NCBI GenBank assembly: GCA_024234165.1
Contig: JACKOP010000003.1
Span: 496,001 to 560,000, forward strand
DNA length: 64,000 nt
Source of the DNA: Pseudomonadales bacterium
GTDB taxonomy: Bacteria; Pseudomonadota; Gammaproteobacteria; Pseudomonadales; UBA5518
Reading direction: 5' to 3'
Shown: one piece after another, positions 16,486 to 27,277 of the stretch
How the letters are laid out: each line of letters opens with the position of its first letter
Position numbering within the stretch: the stretch's first letter is position 1
Program-made: the position numbers and the translations under genes
The notes under the pieces: model-generated
Seen by the model: the letters and a program-made list of their open reading frames with translations, nothing else
Told to the model about the DNA's origin: nothing
The model's database searches: none

Positions 16486-18867
16486 ATGAGCGAACAGCAC
16501 GGCAGCGATACGGGACGCGGATCAGGCACCGAGCTTGCGCTGCCGGACCTCGCACTGCCCGAGATTCTCTACCTGATGCCGGTGACGACACGGCCATTCA
16601 TGCCGGCCCAGATCCAGCCGATGATGGCCGATGCCGCCGCGTGGGGTGATACGGTTCAGCGCGTCGCGCAAGCCGATCACAAGATCATGGGCCTGTTCTT
16701 CGTCGATACCGACGACACCACCACGGTCAAGGCGGACGACATTCCACTGATCGGCTGTGCGGTGCGGCTGCTGAGCGCCTCCGGGGACGGCAAGCGACTG
16801 CAGTTCCTTGCGCAGGGTCTGGGCCGGGCGCGCATCCGGCGCTGGATCAACCGCACGCCGCCTTATGTGGTGCAGGTCGAGTATCCGAAGGACGAGCTCG
16901 AGCGCAACGACGAGACGCGCGCGTATGCGATGGCGCTGGCCGGCGCGATCAAGGAGCTGGTGCCGCTGAACCCGCTCTACCACGAGGAGCTGAAGCATTA
17001 TCTGCTGCGTTTCAGTCCGGAAGATCCTTCGCCACTCACCGATTTCTCGGTGACGCTGACCAGTGCGGAAGGGCGCGAGCTGCAGGACATACTCGAGACG
17101 CTGCCGGTGCTGGCACGCATGCACAAGGTGCTGCCGCTGCTGAAGAAGGAAATCGAGGTCGCACGCCTGCAGGACCGCATCAGCAGCCAGGTCAACCAGA
17201 CCGTGAACGAGCGCCAGCGCGAGTTCTTCCTGCGCGAACAGTTGAAGGTGATCAAGCAGGAGCTGGGGCTGTCCAAGGATGACCGCAGCGCCGATGTCGA
17301 GAAGTTCGAGGCACGGCTTGCCGGGCTGCAGGTGCCGGAGTACGCGCTGGAGCGCATTCGCGACGAGCTCGACAAGCTGGCCATCCTCGAGACCGGTTCG
17401 CCCGAGTACGGCGTGACGCGCAATTACCTCGACTGGGCGACCTCGGTACCGTGGGGAGTGCACTCGAAGGACAAGCTCGATCTGGCGCACGCGCGGGCAG
17501 TGCTCGAGCGCGACCACGACGGCCTGGCGGATGTGAAGGATCGTATCCTGGAATTCATCGCGGTCGGTGCGCACCGTGGCGGGATCAGTGGTTCGATCAT
17601 CCTGCTGGTCGGTCCGCCCGGTGTCGGCAAGACATCGATCGGGCGTTCGATCGCCAACGCGCTGGGGCGCGAGTTCTATCGCTTCAGCGTCGGCGGCATG
17701 CGCGATGAGGCCGAGATCAAGGGCCACCGCCGGACCTACATCGGTGCGATGCCGGGCAAGTTCGTGCAGGCGCTGAAGCAGGTCAAGGTTGCCAACCCCG
17801 TGATCATGCTCGACGAGATCGACAAGATCGGCGGCTCCTATCACGGTGATCCGGCGTCGGCGCTGCTCGAGGCGCTGGACCCGGAGCAGAACGCCGATTT
17901 CCTCGACCACTACCTCGATCTGCGTGTCGATCTGTCGAAGGTGCTGTTCGTGTGCACCGCGAACCAGCTCGATACGATCCCGGCGCCGTTGCGCGATCGC
18001 ATGGAGGTGATCCGGCTCGCCGGCTACATCGCCGAAGAGAAACTCGTGATCGCGAAGAACCACCTCTGGCCGCGCCAGCTCGAGCGTGCCGGCGTGAAGC
18101 CGGTGCGGCTGCGTATTGCGGATGCAGCGCTGCGCCACGTGATCGATGGCTACGCGCGCGAGGCGGGCGTGCGCAACCTCGAGAAGCGCCTGGCCGCGCT
18201 GGTGCGCAAGAGCGTGGTGAAGCTGCTCGACGACCCTGCGGCACGACTGCGCATCGGGCGTGCCGAGGTCGAACAGATGCTCGGTGCGCCGGTGTTCACA
18301 AAGGAGAAACCCTTGCGCGGGGTCGGTGTGGTCACCGGACTGGCGTGGACCGCGCTCGGTGGTGCGACGCTGCCGGTAGAGGCGACGCGGGTGCATACGC
18401 TGACGCGAGGCTTCAAACTCACCGGCAAGCTCGGTGAGGTGATGCGTGAGTCAGCCGAAATCGCCTACAGCTACGCGATGTCGCACCTGGTTCGATACGG
18501 CGCGGATCCGCAGTTCTTCGACGAATCCTTCGTGCACCTGCACGTGCCCGAGGGTGCGACGCCGAAGGACGGACCGAGTGCCGGCGTCACGATGGCGACG
18601 GCGTTGATCTCGCTGGCACGTGGCAAGGCCCCGACCCGCGCGCTGGCGATGACCGGGGAACTCACGCTGACCGGGCAGGTGCTGGCGGTTGGCGGCATTC
18701 GCGAGAAGGTGATCGCGGCCCGGCGCGTCGGCATCGGCGAGCTGGTGCTGCCGGAGGCGAATCGCAAGGATTTCACGGAGCTGCCGGCTTACCTGCGCGA
18801 GGGCCTGGAGGTGCACTTCGCGAAGCGCTACGACGACGTGTTCCGCGTGGTGTTCGCGCCCCCGTAG
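16486..18867 (+). CDS. lon: Lon-family ATP-dependent protease, AsrA-like
   Basis: A 793-residue Lon with N-terminal substrate domain, coiled coil, AAA+ domain (Walker A GPPGVGKTS, Walker B VIMLDEIDKIGG) and protease domain with the Ser-Lys dyad: PKDGPSAGV for Ser and REKVIAARR for Lys. The N-terminus, starting LPEILYLMPVTTRPFMPAQ rather than the E. coli LPLRDVVVYPHM type, resembles the second Lon of pseudomonads, AsrA (PA0779), linked there to the heat-shock-like response to aminoglycosides. I assign it to that group by recollection of the N-terminus. AGGAGA precedes ATG 16486. Stop TAG is in a repeat. Confidence 0.9.
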   Translation: MSEQHGSDTGRGSGTELALPDLALPEILYLMPVTTRPFMPAQIQPMMADAAAWGDTVQRVAQADHKIMGLFFVDTDDTTTVKADDIPLIGCAVRLLSASGDGKRLQFLAQGLGRARIRRWINRTPPYVVQVEYPKDELERNDETRAYAMALAGAIKELVPLNPLYHEELKHYLLRFSPEDPSPLTDFSVTLTSAEGRELQDILETLPVLARMHKVLPLLKKEIEVARLQDRISSQVNQTVNERQREFFLREQLKVIKQELGLSKDDRSADVEKFEARLAGLQVPEYALERIRDELDKLAILETGSPEYGVTRNYLDWATSVPWGVHSKDKLDLAHARAVLERDHDGLADVKDRILEFIAVGAHRGGISGSIILLVGPPGVGKTSIGRSIANALGREFYRFSVGGMRDEAEIKGHRRTYIGAMPGKFVQALKQVKVANPVIMLDEIDKIGGSYHGDPASALLEALDPEQNADFLDHYLDLRVDLSKVLFVCTANQLDTIPAPLRDRMEVIRLAGYIAEEKLVIAKNHLWPRQLERAGVKPVRLRIADAALRHVIDGYAREAGVRNLEKRLAALVRKSVVKLLDDPAARLRIGRAEVEQMLGAPVFTKEKPLRGVGVVTGLAWTALGGATLPVEATRVHTLTRGFKLTGKLGEVMRESAEIAYSYAMSHLVRYGADPQFFDESFVHLHVPEGATPKDGPSAGVTMATALISLARGKAPTRALAMTGELTLTGQVLAVGGIREKVIAARRVGIGELVLPEANRKDFTELPAYLREGLEVHFAKRYDDVFRVVFAPP

Positions 18868-18985
18868 GTCGGCATTCATGCAGTCCCGTAGGTCGGCATT
18901 CATGCAGTCCCGTAGGTCGGCATTCATGCCGACGGTTTGGTGCCGATCCTCGCGGACGCCCGCCGGGTTGAAACCCGACCTGCGG
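18864..18985. repeat. Palindromic repeats between lon and argF
   Basis: Three 21-bp-spaced direct copies of GTAGGTCGGCATTCATGC (18864, 18888, 18912), the third completing the palindrome, then an inverted GGTTGAAACCCGACCTGC copy near 18965. The first copy holds the lon stop TAG; the last lies 4 nt after the argF stop. Confidence 0.9.
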
Positions 18986-19891
18986 TCACGCGTTCAACAG
19001 GAATTCGACCAGTGCCTTCTGTGCGTGCAGGCGGTTCTCGGCCTCGTCCCAGATCACCGTATCGGAGGCGTCCATCAGTTCGGCGCTGATTTCCTCGCCG
19101 CGGTGTGCCGGCAGGCAGTGCAGGTAGATCGCATCCGGTGCCGCCACGTCCAGCAGCCGCCGCTCGAGCCGATAGCCAGCGAATGCGCGAGCGCGTCGCT
19201 CCTGCTCTGCTTCCTGTCCCATCGAGGCCCATACGTCGGTGGCGAGCAGGTGCGCACCACGCGCGGCATCGAGCGGGTCGCGCACCACGCTGACGCGATC
19301 GGCGTTGGCACGCAGCAGATCCTCGCGCGGCTCGTATCCTTCCGGGCAGGCGATGCGCAACTCGAAGTCGAACTGCCGTGCGGCATTGATATACGACTGG
19401 CACATGTTGTTGCCGTCGCCGATCCACGCCACCTGCCGGCCACGGATGCTGCCCCGGTGTTCGACGAAGGTCTGCACGTCGGCCAGCAGCTGGCAGGGGT
19501 GGAAGTCATCGGTCAGCCCGTTGATCACCGGTACGCGCGAACAGGCGGCAAAGCGCTCGACGATGGTGTGCGCGAAGGTGCGGATCATCACGATGTCGAC
19601 CATCGACGACAGCACGCGCGCGGTGTCCTCGAGCGGCTCGCCACGCCCGAGCTGGGTGTCGCGTGGCGACAGGAACAGCGCGTGTCCTCCCATCTGTGCC
19701 ATGCCGGACTCGAAGGAAACGCGGGTGCGGGTCGAGGATTTCTCGAAGATCATGCCCATCACACGGCCATTGCCGATGGTGCCGGTGCCGGCACCGCGCG
19801 GATCGGCCTTCATCGCACTGGCACGCCGGATCACGGACTCGAGTTCCGCAGGACTCAGGTCGAGGAGCGTCAGGAAGTGTCGTGCCGGCAT
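18986..19891 (-). CDS. argF: Ornithine carbamoyltransferase
   Basis: A 301-residue anabolic enzyme making citrulline from ornithine and carbamoyl phosphate. It has the carbamoyl phosphate site SSTRTRVSFE, the HPCQLLAD loop and the catalytic HCLPAHRGEE. It follows argD by 29 bp, so argD-argF form an operon, and argG lies nearby, giving most of the late arginine pathway. Confidence 0.96.
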   Translation of the reverse strand: MPARHFLTLLDLSPAELESVIRRASAMKADPRGAGTGTIGNGRVMGMIFEKSSTRTRVSFESGMAQMGGHALFLSPRDTQLGRGEPLEDTARVLSSMVDIVMIRTFAHTIVERFAACSRVPVINGLTDDFHPCQLLADVQTFVEHRGSIRGRQVAWIGDGNNMCQSYINAARQFDFELRIACPEGYEPREDLLRANADRVSVVRDPLDAARGAHLLATDVWASMGQEAEQERRARAFAGYRLERRLLDVAAPDAIYLHCLPAHRGEEISAELMDASDTVIWDEAENRLHAQKALVEFLLNA

Positions 19892-19920
19892 GACGGATGT
19901 CTCCGGGAGGAGGTGAGTTG

Positions 19921-21114
19921 CTAGCCCGGGTTGGCGCAGGCGTGCTCGCGCGCCTCGATCAGTTCACCCAGTGTAGCGACGATCTGGTCGATTTCCGCAG
20001 CGCCGATGATCAGCGGCGGCAGCAGGCGGATCACGCTGTCGGCGGTGACGTTGATCAGCAGCCCGCGCGCCAGTGCCGCCGACATCAGCTCGGTGCAGGG
20101 TTCACGCAGCTCGATCCCCACCATCAGCCCGCGACCGCGTACCTCGACGACGCCCTGCAGTCCCGCGAGCCGCGTGCGCAGACCATCCATCAGGCGTGCG
20201 CCCATGCGCTCGGCGTTGGCGCACAGATCATCGGCAACGATCGTAGCGAGCACGCTGAGTGCCGCCGCACACGCGAGCGGGTTGCCGCCGAAGGTGGAGC
20301 CGTGGTTGCCGGCGTGGAATACGCCGGCGGCAGCGCCGTGCGCAAGGCAGGCGCCTATGGGTACCCCGTTGCCGAGCCCTTTTGCGGTGGTCAGCACGTC
20401 GGGCACCACGGGCGTGTGCTGGAATGCAAACAGGCGACCGGTGCGTCCGTTGCCAGTCTGCACCTCGTCGAGCATCATCAGCCAGCCGTTGCGGTCACAC
20501 AGCTCGCGCACGCCCTCGAGGTAACCCGCTGGCGCGACGCGCACGCCCGACTCGCCCTGGATCGGCTCGAGCAGCACCGCGACGATGCTGGTGTTGTTGC
20601 GCGCGATGTTCTGCAGTTCGTCGAGGTCGCCGTAGCGTGCACGCACGAATCCGCTGACCAGCGGCTCGAAACCGGCCTGCACCTTGCGGCTGCCGGTCGC
20701 CGACAGCGTGGCCAGCGTGCGGCCGTGGAACGAGTTTTCCATCACCACGATCGACGGCCTGTCGACCCCGCGACCGTGACCGTACATGCGCGCGATCTTG
20801 ATCGCGCATTCGTTGGCCTCGGCGCCGGAGTTGCCGAAGAACACATTGTCCATTCCGCTCAGCGCGGCGAGCCGTTCGGCCAGCTCGCGTTGGCGGGTGA
20901 TGCCGTAGACGTTCGAGGTATGCAGCAGTTGCGCGGCCTGTGCCTGGATGGCGCGCGTCACGGCCGGGTGTGCGTGCCCCAGGCCGCAAACCGCGATGCC
21001 GGCGAGCGCGTCCAGATAGCGGCGGGCGCCGGTGTCGTAGAGCCACACGCCTTCGCCGTGCGTGAACTCGACATCGAGCCGCTTGTAAGTGGGCATGATC
21101 GATTTCGGGTCCAT
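19921..21114 (-). CDS. argD: Acetylornithine aminotransferase
   Basis: A 397-residue class III PLP aminotransferase. FFGNSGAEANE binds PLP phosphate, MLDEVQTGNGRTG has the PLP-contacting Asp, and the Schiff-base Lys is in LTTAKGLGNGVPIG. ATG 21114 is chosen since GGGAGG lies five bases upstream; a longer frame to 21141 lacks a site. Catalyses the fourth step of arginine synthesis, and may also serve succinyldiaminopimelate. First gene of argD-argF. Confidence 0.93.
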   Translation of the reverse strand: MDPKSIMPTYKRLDVEFTHGEGVWLYDTGARRYLDALAGIAVCGLGHAHPAVTRAIQAQAAQLLHTSNVYGITRQRELAERLAALSGMDNVFFGNSGAEANECAIKIARMYGHGRGVDRPSIVVMENSFHGRTLATLSATGSRKVQAGFEPLVSGFVRARYGDLDELQNIARNNTSIVAVLLEPIQGESGVRVAPAGYLEGVRELCDRNGWLMMLDEVQTGNGRTGRLFAFQHTPVVPDVLTTAKGLGNGVPIGACLAHGAAAGVFHAGNHGSTFGGNPLACAAALSVLATIVADDLCANAERMGARLMDGLRTRLAGLQGVVEVRGRGLMVGIELREPCTELMSAALARGLLINVTADSVIRLLPPLIIGAAEIDQIVATLGELIEAREHACANPG

Positions 21115-21371
21115 GAGCACCTCCCGTTCAAGGGATGCCAAAAAGCAAAGAGGCAGCGCGTGCTGCCCCCGGAAAAGGGGCCGATGGTAACGATCGAAGG
21201 TGCGTCGTGCAAGGCCGAGCCTTTTCCTGTAGGCGCCAGTTAGTAATGTCCCCTCCGAACCAGTCAGAAGTGTCCCCTTTTGGTTGGTTGGCGAAAGGCC
21301 GATCGCTTTGCTGGGTTATTGCCGGCGACTCATGTAGACTGGTCCGCGTTTCACGTTCCTTTCCGAGGTGA

Positions 21372-21710
21372 ATGGCACCCATGTCCGAGGACATCATCGA
21401 GACGATCAAGCAGCAGATCGCGAGCAACCCCGTGATCCTGTACATGAAAGGTTCTCCCGACCAGCCACAGTGCGGTTTTTCGGCGCGCGCATCGCAGGTG
21501 CTGATGGCCTGTGGCGAGCGCTTCGCCTACGTCGACATCCTGTCGAACCCGGCGATCCGCGCCAATCTGCCCGCGTATGCAAACTGGCCGACGTTCCCGC
21601 AACTGTGGGTCGACGGTGAGTTGATCGGCGGTTCGGACATCATTGCGGAGATGCACGAGAAGGGCGAACTGCTGCCGCTGGTGAAGCAGGCGGTCGCGAA
21701 GAGCGCCTGA
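21372..21710 (+). CDS. grxD: Monothiol glutaredoxin 4
   Basis: A 112-residue CGFS glutaredoxin that binds a [2Fe-2S] cluster with glutathione and takes part in iron-sulfur delivery. It has KGSPDQPQCGFSARA, WPTFPQLWVDGELIGG and SDII. Two starts are possible: ATG 21372 and ATG 21381; GAGG at 21365-21368 is close to the first. Divergent from argD. The upstream gap has a pair of TGTCCCCT motifs of unknown nature. Confidence 0.95.
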   Translation: MAPMSEDIIETIKQQIASNPVILYMKGSPDQPQCGFSARASQVLMACGERFAYVDILSNPAIRANLPAYANWPTFPQLWVDGELIGGSDIIAEMHEKGELLPLVKQAVAKSA

Positions 21711-21744
21711 TCGAAGCCAAGGGGAGCGCGGCGACGCGTCGCGC

Positions 21745-22434
21745 TCAGTCGTCCTCGCCGCCAGCACCCGCAGGCGGCCATCCCATCGCACGCTGCCAGT
21801 CGTTCACGATGGTGCAGAACAGTTCGGCCGTCTTTTCGCAGTCGTAGCCGGCACGATGCGCCTTGCGCGTGCTGAACTCGATACCCGCCATCGCGCAGGC
21901 CTTCGCCAGCACGGTCTGGCCGTAGGCCATGCCGGCCAGCGTCACGGTGTCGAAGGTGCTGAACGGGTGGAACGGATTGCGCTTGATGCCCTGGCGGTTG
22001 GCGGCCGTGAACACGAAACCGTGATCGAAGAAGGCGTTGTGCCCGACCAAGATCGCGCGCTTGCAGCCTGCAGCGCGCATCGCCAGGCGGATCTCGGCAA
22101 ACAGCTGGCGCAGCACCTCGCCTTCGTCCAGGGCGCCGCGTGCGGGGTCGTAGGGGTCGATGCCGGTGAAATCGAGTGACGCCTGTTCGATGTTGGCACC
22201 GTCGAACGGGTGCACTGCGTGACTGATCGTGCGTGCACAGACCAGTTCGCCCGCCGCGGTCATGTCCAGCAGCGTGATCGCGGCTTCCAGCAACGCGTCG
22301 TTGCGCGCATCGAAGCCCCCGGTTTCCACGTCGAGCACCACCGGCAGGTAGCCGCGGAAGCGGCGTGCCATCATCGAGTCCCGGTGCGGCGGTTCCTCTG
22401 CTTCCAGTAGCCAGTCGCGGTGCTGACCGTTCAT
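21745..22434 (-). CDS. rnt: Ribonuclease T
   Basis: A 229-residue DEDD-type 3' exonuclease for tRNA and rRNA end maturation. Motifs: VVLDVETGGFDA (first Asp and Glu), GHNAFFDHGFV (second Asp) and HRAGYDCEKTA (His and final Asp). Start ATG 22434 has GGAGG seven bases upstream and overlaps the pyrC stop (ATGA). Confidence 0.95.
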   Translation of the reverse strand: MNGQHRDWLLEAEEPPHRDSMMARRFRGYLPVVLDVETGGFDARNDALLEAAITLLDMTAAGELVCARTISHAVHPFDGANIEQASLDFTGIDPYDPARGALDEGEVLRQLFAEIRLAMRAAGCKRAILVGHNAFFDHGFVFTAANRQGIKRNPFHPFSTFDTVTLAGMAYGQTVLAKACAMAGIEFSTRKAHRAGYDCEKTAELFCTIVNDWQRAMGWPPAGAGGEDD

Positions 22435-23483
22435 TGTCCACCCTCCAGGCGCCATACACGCCATGTGATGGTTTCACCGGCGCACATCGGCACCAGCGTG
22501 TCGTCGCCGAATGGCAGCGCTTGCGGTATGGCCCACGGTTCGCGTGCGAGGCGCACGCGGGTCCGGTTACGCTCCAGCCCATAGAAATCGGGTCCGTGCT
22601 GGCTCGCGAACGCCTCGAGTCGATCGAGTGCGCCGGCCGCCTCGAACACGCTGGCGTAGCTCTCGAGTGCGGCGTGTGCGCTGAAGATACCGGCACAGCC
22701 GCTGGCGCATTCCTTGGTGTGGCGCGCGTGCGGCGCCGAGTCGGTGCCGAGGAAGAAGCGGGGCGAACCGCTGGTGGCAGCCCGGATCAGCGCGCGCTGG
22801 TGCGTGTCGCGCTTCAGCACCGGCAGGCAGAAGAAGTGGGGACGCACCGCGCCGGCGAGCAGGTGATTGCGGTTGTACAGCAGGTGGTGCGCCGTGATCG
22901 TCGCCGCGAGCGTGTCCGGCCCCGACTCGACGAAGGCCACTGCTTCGGCCGTCGTGATGTGCTCGAGCACGACGCGCAGGCGTGGATACTCCGCCAGCAG
23001 TGGCGCCAGCACGCGCTCGATGAACACCCGCTCGCGGTCGAAGACGTCGACTTCGGAAGACGTGACTTCGCCGTGTACCAGCAGCGGCATACCGGTCTGC
23101 TGCAGCGCGGCGAGCGCGGCGCCACAGCGTGCGAGATCGGTCACGCCGGCATCGCTGTTGGTCGTCGCACCCGCCGGGTACAGCTTTACCGCGTGCACCA
23201 TGCCGGATTCGCGGGCGCGCTGGATTTCCGCCGCCGGGGTGTTGTCGGTCAGGTACAGCGTCATCAGCGGCTCGAAGCCCCGCTGCCCGGGTTCGAGTGC
23301 GGCCACGATGCGCTCGCGGTACGCCAGCGCCGCTGCCGTGGTCGTGACCGGTGACTTCAGGTTCGGCATCACGATCGCGCGGCGAAACACACGCGCCGTC
23401 GCGTTCACGGTCAGGGCGAGCGCCGCGCCGTCGCGCAGGTGCAGGTGCCAGTCGTCTGGCTGGAGAATCTCGAGCTCGTTCAT
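22431..23483 (-). CDS. pyrC: Dihydroorotase (PyrC)
   Basis: A 350-residue class II dihydroorotase of pyrimidine synthesis. Metal ligands appear in DDWHLHLRD, the carboxylated Lys in AVKLYPAG, later His ligands in VHGEV and LEHITT, and the catalytic Asp in LGTDSAPH. It precedes rnt with a 4-nt overlap, an association also known in pseudomonads. Confidence 0.96.
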   Translation of the reverse strand: MNELEILQPDDWHLHLRDGAALALTVNATARVFRRAIVMPNLKSPVTTTAAALAYRERIVAALEPGQRGFEPLMTLYLTDNTPAAEIQRARESGMVHAVKLYPAGATTNSDAGVTDLARCGAALAALQQTGMPLLVHGEVTSSEVDVFDRERVFIERVLAPLLAEYPRLRVVLEHITTAEAVAFVESGPDTLAATITAHHLLYNRNHLLAGAVRPHFFCLPVLKRDTHQRALIRAATSGSPRFFLGTDSAPHARHTKECASGCAGIFSAHAALESYASVFEAAGALDRLEAFASQHGPDFYGLERNRTRVRLAREPWAIPQALPFGDDTLVPMCAGETITWRVWRLEGGQ

Positions 23484-23601
23484 CGTTGCCGGACCGCACG
23501 AAGGGAGTGCGCGATGCTAGCCGAAAAGCCGTGATGCCGGTATCGCGGGGCAATCGCCCGCATCGCGGGCGCGAGGCTGTGCCTTTTGCCATTGCCGGAA
23601 C

Positions 23602-23630
23602 TGGGACGCCGACGGGCGCATCGCTAGAAT
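23602..23630 (+). promoter_or_regulatory. Candidate argG promoter
   Basis: TAGAAT at 23625-23630, with TGGGAC 17 bp upstream, 50 bp before argG in the gap with divergent pyrC. The -35 is weak. Confidence 0.35.
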
Positions 23631-23679
23631 ACGCGGCTGCGGTCGATCCCGACCCGATCCATTGTGTGGAGAATCGAGC

Positions 23680-24896
<1,217 letters not shown>

Positions 24897-24897
<1 letters not shown>

Positions 24898-26483
24898 TGG
24901 AACAGGAAACGCTGCAACGCGAGGTGGCGCGGCGGCGCACGTTCGCGATCATCTCGCACCCCGACGCAGGCAAGACAACGATCACCGAGAAGCTGCTGCT
25001 GTTCGGCAACGCGATCCAGCTCGCGGGCACGATCAAGGCGCGCAAGAGCGCCCGTCATGCCACCTCCGACTGGATGACGATGGAGCAGGAGCGTGGCATC
25101 TCGGTGACCTCCTCGGTCATGCAGTTCCCGTACCGCGAGCGGGTGGTGAACCTGCTCGATACACCCGGGCACGAGGATTTTTCGGAGGACACCTACCGCA
25201 CGCTGACGGCGGTCGATTCGGTCCTGATGGTCATCGACGGCGCCAAGGGTGTGGAGGAGCGCACGATCAAGCTGATGGAGGTGTGCCGCATGCGCGACAC
25301 GCCGATCCTCGGCTTCGTGAACAAGATGGATCGCGAGACGCGCGATCCGGTCGAGCTGCTCGACGAGATCGAGTCGGTGCTGGGGATCCGGGCCGCACCG
25401 GTGAACTGGCCGATCGGGGCCGGCAAGGGCTTTCGCGGCGCCTATGACCTGGTGACCGACACGATCCACGTCTACCAGCACGGCCAGGGACACCGGATTC
25501 CCGACGACGTGCGCGTGCAGGGGCTGGACAGCGCCGAGGCCACCGCGTTGCTTGGCGATCTCGCCGACGAGCTGCGGATGCAGATCGAACTGGTGCGCGG
25601 CGCGAGCCACGCCTTCGATCACGCCGACTACCTCGCGGGTCGGCTGGTGCCGGTGTTCTTTGGCACCGCGCTCGGGAATTTCGGCGTGCGCGAGATGCTC
25701 GATCGCTTCGTCCAGTGGGCCCCGGTGCCGCAGGCGCACGTGACGGCGACGCGCCGGGTGGAGGCGAGCGAGCCGCAGTTCAGCGGTTTCGTGTTCAAGA
25801 TCCAGGCGAACATGGACCCGCGCCATCGCGACCGCATCGCCTTCCTGCGCGTGTGTTCGGGTGCCTATGAGCGGGGCATGAAGATGCAGCACGTGCGCAT
25901 CGGCAAGGAAGTGCGCGTGGCCGACGCCGTGACCTTCCTCGCCGGCGAGCGTTCGGCGACCGACGAGGCGGTTGCTGGCGACATCATCGGCCTGCACAAC
26001 CACGGCACGATCCAGATCGGCGACACCTTCACCGAGGGGGAGGCGCTGAAGTTCACCGGGATCCCGCACTTTGCACCGGAACTGTTCCAGCGGGTCCGGC
26101 TGAAGGATCCGCTGAAGATGAAGCATCTGCAGAAGGGGCTGCAGCAACTGTCCGAGGAAGGTTCGACGCAGGTGTTCATGCCGCTCAGGAACAACGACCT
26201 GATCGTCGGGGCGGTGGGTACGCTGCAGTTCGACGTGGTCGCGTTTCGCCTGCGCGACGAGTACAAGGTCGATTGCGTGTACGAGCCGGTCAACGTGTAT
26301 ACGGCGCGCTGGGTAGAGTGCGACGACCCGCGCAAGCTGGAGGAGTTCCGCCACAAGGCGCACGACAACCTCGCACTCGACGGTGGTGGTCACCTGACCT
26401 ACCTGGCGCCGACGCGCGTGAACCTGAATCTCATCGAGGAGCGCTGGCCGGATATCCGTTTCCGCGCCACGCGCGAGCACTGA
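24897..26483 (+). CDS. prfC: Peptide chain release factor 3
   Basis: A 528-residue translational GTPase that removes RF1/RF2 from the ribosome. G1 SHPDAGKTT, G2 HATSDWMTMEQERGIS, G3 DTPGHEDFSED and G4 NKMDRE are intact, with domains II and III to the end. Starts within the argG stop, so translation is likely coupled, an unusual partner for prfC. Confidence 0.97.
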
Positions 26484-26492
26484 TACCCGGGC

Positions 26493-26554
26493 GTAGGTCG
26501 GGCTTCAGCCCGACAGATTCATTGCAGCATCGTCGGCATGAATGCCGACCTACG
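26493..26554. repeat. Paired palindromic repeats
   Basis: GTAGGTCGGGCTTCAGCC (near 26494) and GTCGGCATGAATGCCGAC (near 26531) between the convergent prfC and glutathione peroxidase genes, 10-20 bp from each stop. Confidence 0.9.
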
Positions 26555-26571
26555 GCGATGGACGCGCACCG

Positions 26572-27051
26572 CTACAGCAGCGCGACGATCCGATCCTCGA
26601 TCGACTCCGGCGCGTCCTTCGGTGCGAAGCGTGCGAGTACCTTGCCGTCGCGATCGACGAGGAACTTCGTGAAATTCCACTTGATCGCTGCCGTTCCAAG
26701 CACGCCCGGTGCCTCTTTCTTGAGAAAGCGGTAGAGCGGATCCGCTGCGTCGCCGTTGACCTCGACCTTCGCGAACATCTGGAACTTCACGTCGTAGCGG
26801 GTCTGGCAGAACGACAGGATCTCGGCATCGCTGCCCGGATCCTGGGCGGCGAACTGGTTGCAGGGGAAACCGAGCACGGCCAGGCCGCGCGCTGTGTATT
26901 TCTCGTGCAGACGCTCGAGCCCCTCGAACTGCGGCGTGAAACCACACTTGCTGGCGGTGTTCACGATCAGCAGCACCTTGCCGCGGTAGTCCGCGAGTGA
27001 ACGGGTTTCGCCGGTGGTGGTCCTGCAACTGAAGTCGTGGATGGACGTCAT
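26572..27051 (-). CDS. Glutathione peroxidase family protein
   Basis: A 159-residue thiol peroxidase of the BtuE/BsaA group. The peroxidatic Cys is in NTASKCGFTPQ; Gln and Trp of the catalytic site are in FPCNQFAAQ and KWNFTKFLVD. Cys in PCNQF may be the resolving residue, suggesting a thioredoxin-dependent enzyme. The start gives MTSIHDFSC; a longer frame runs into the tRNA gene and is rejected. Confidence 0.92.
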   Translation of the reverse strand: MTSIHDFSCRTTTGETRSLADYRGKVLLIVNTASKCGFTPQFEGLERLHEKYTARGLAVLGFPCNQFAAQDPGSDAEILSFCQTRYDVKFQMFAKVEVNGDAADPLYRFLKKEAPGVLGTAAIKWNFTKFLVDRDGKVLARFAPKDAPESIEDRIVALL

Positions 27052-27120
27052 GCGTGCGTGGCTCCGTGGTTCCTGGCGTTGCTGCCGGTGGCAGCGCGGG
27101 CGTGGAGCGATAAGGGGGAG

Positions 27121-27197
27121 TGGTAGCGACGGGTGGGCTCGAACCACCGACCCCAGCATTATGAATGCTGTGCTCTAACCGACTGAGCTACGTCGCC
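27121..27197 (-). tRNA. tRNA-Met (CAU), elongator type
   Basis: Reads GGCGACGTAGCTCAGTCGG at the 5' end, anticodon loop TTCATAA, T-arm GGTTCGAGCC and an encoded CCA. Acceptor 3' side CGTCGCT pairs with the 5' end, with a G-U closing pair. The body resembles E. coli metT, an elongator, and lacks the initiator hallmarks. Confidence 0.93.
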
Positions 27198-27277
27198 ACG
27201 GGCCGCGAATTGTCCGCACTGCCTGCGGGTGTGTCAATGGCAGCGTGCCGCATGGTCCGGCACAGCCGGGTGCGTCT

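Noticed and set aside
16522..18396. A 624-codon frame opposite lon
   Set aside because: Shadow of lon, rich in His/Arg/Gln as expected from the complement of its codons.
27121..27197. tRNA-Met as the integration site of the island
   Set aside because: No copy of the tRNA 3' end is seen at the other island edge near 39850, no integrase gene is present, and the SnoaL-like gene lies between.
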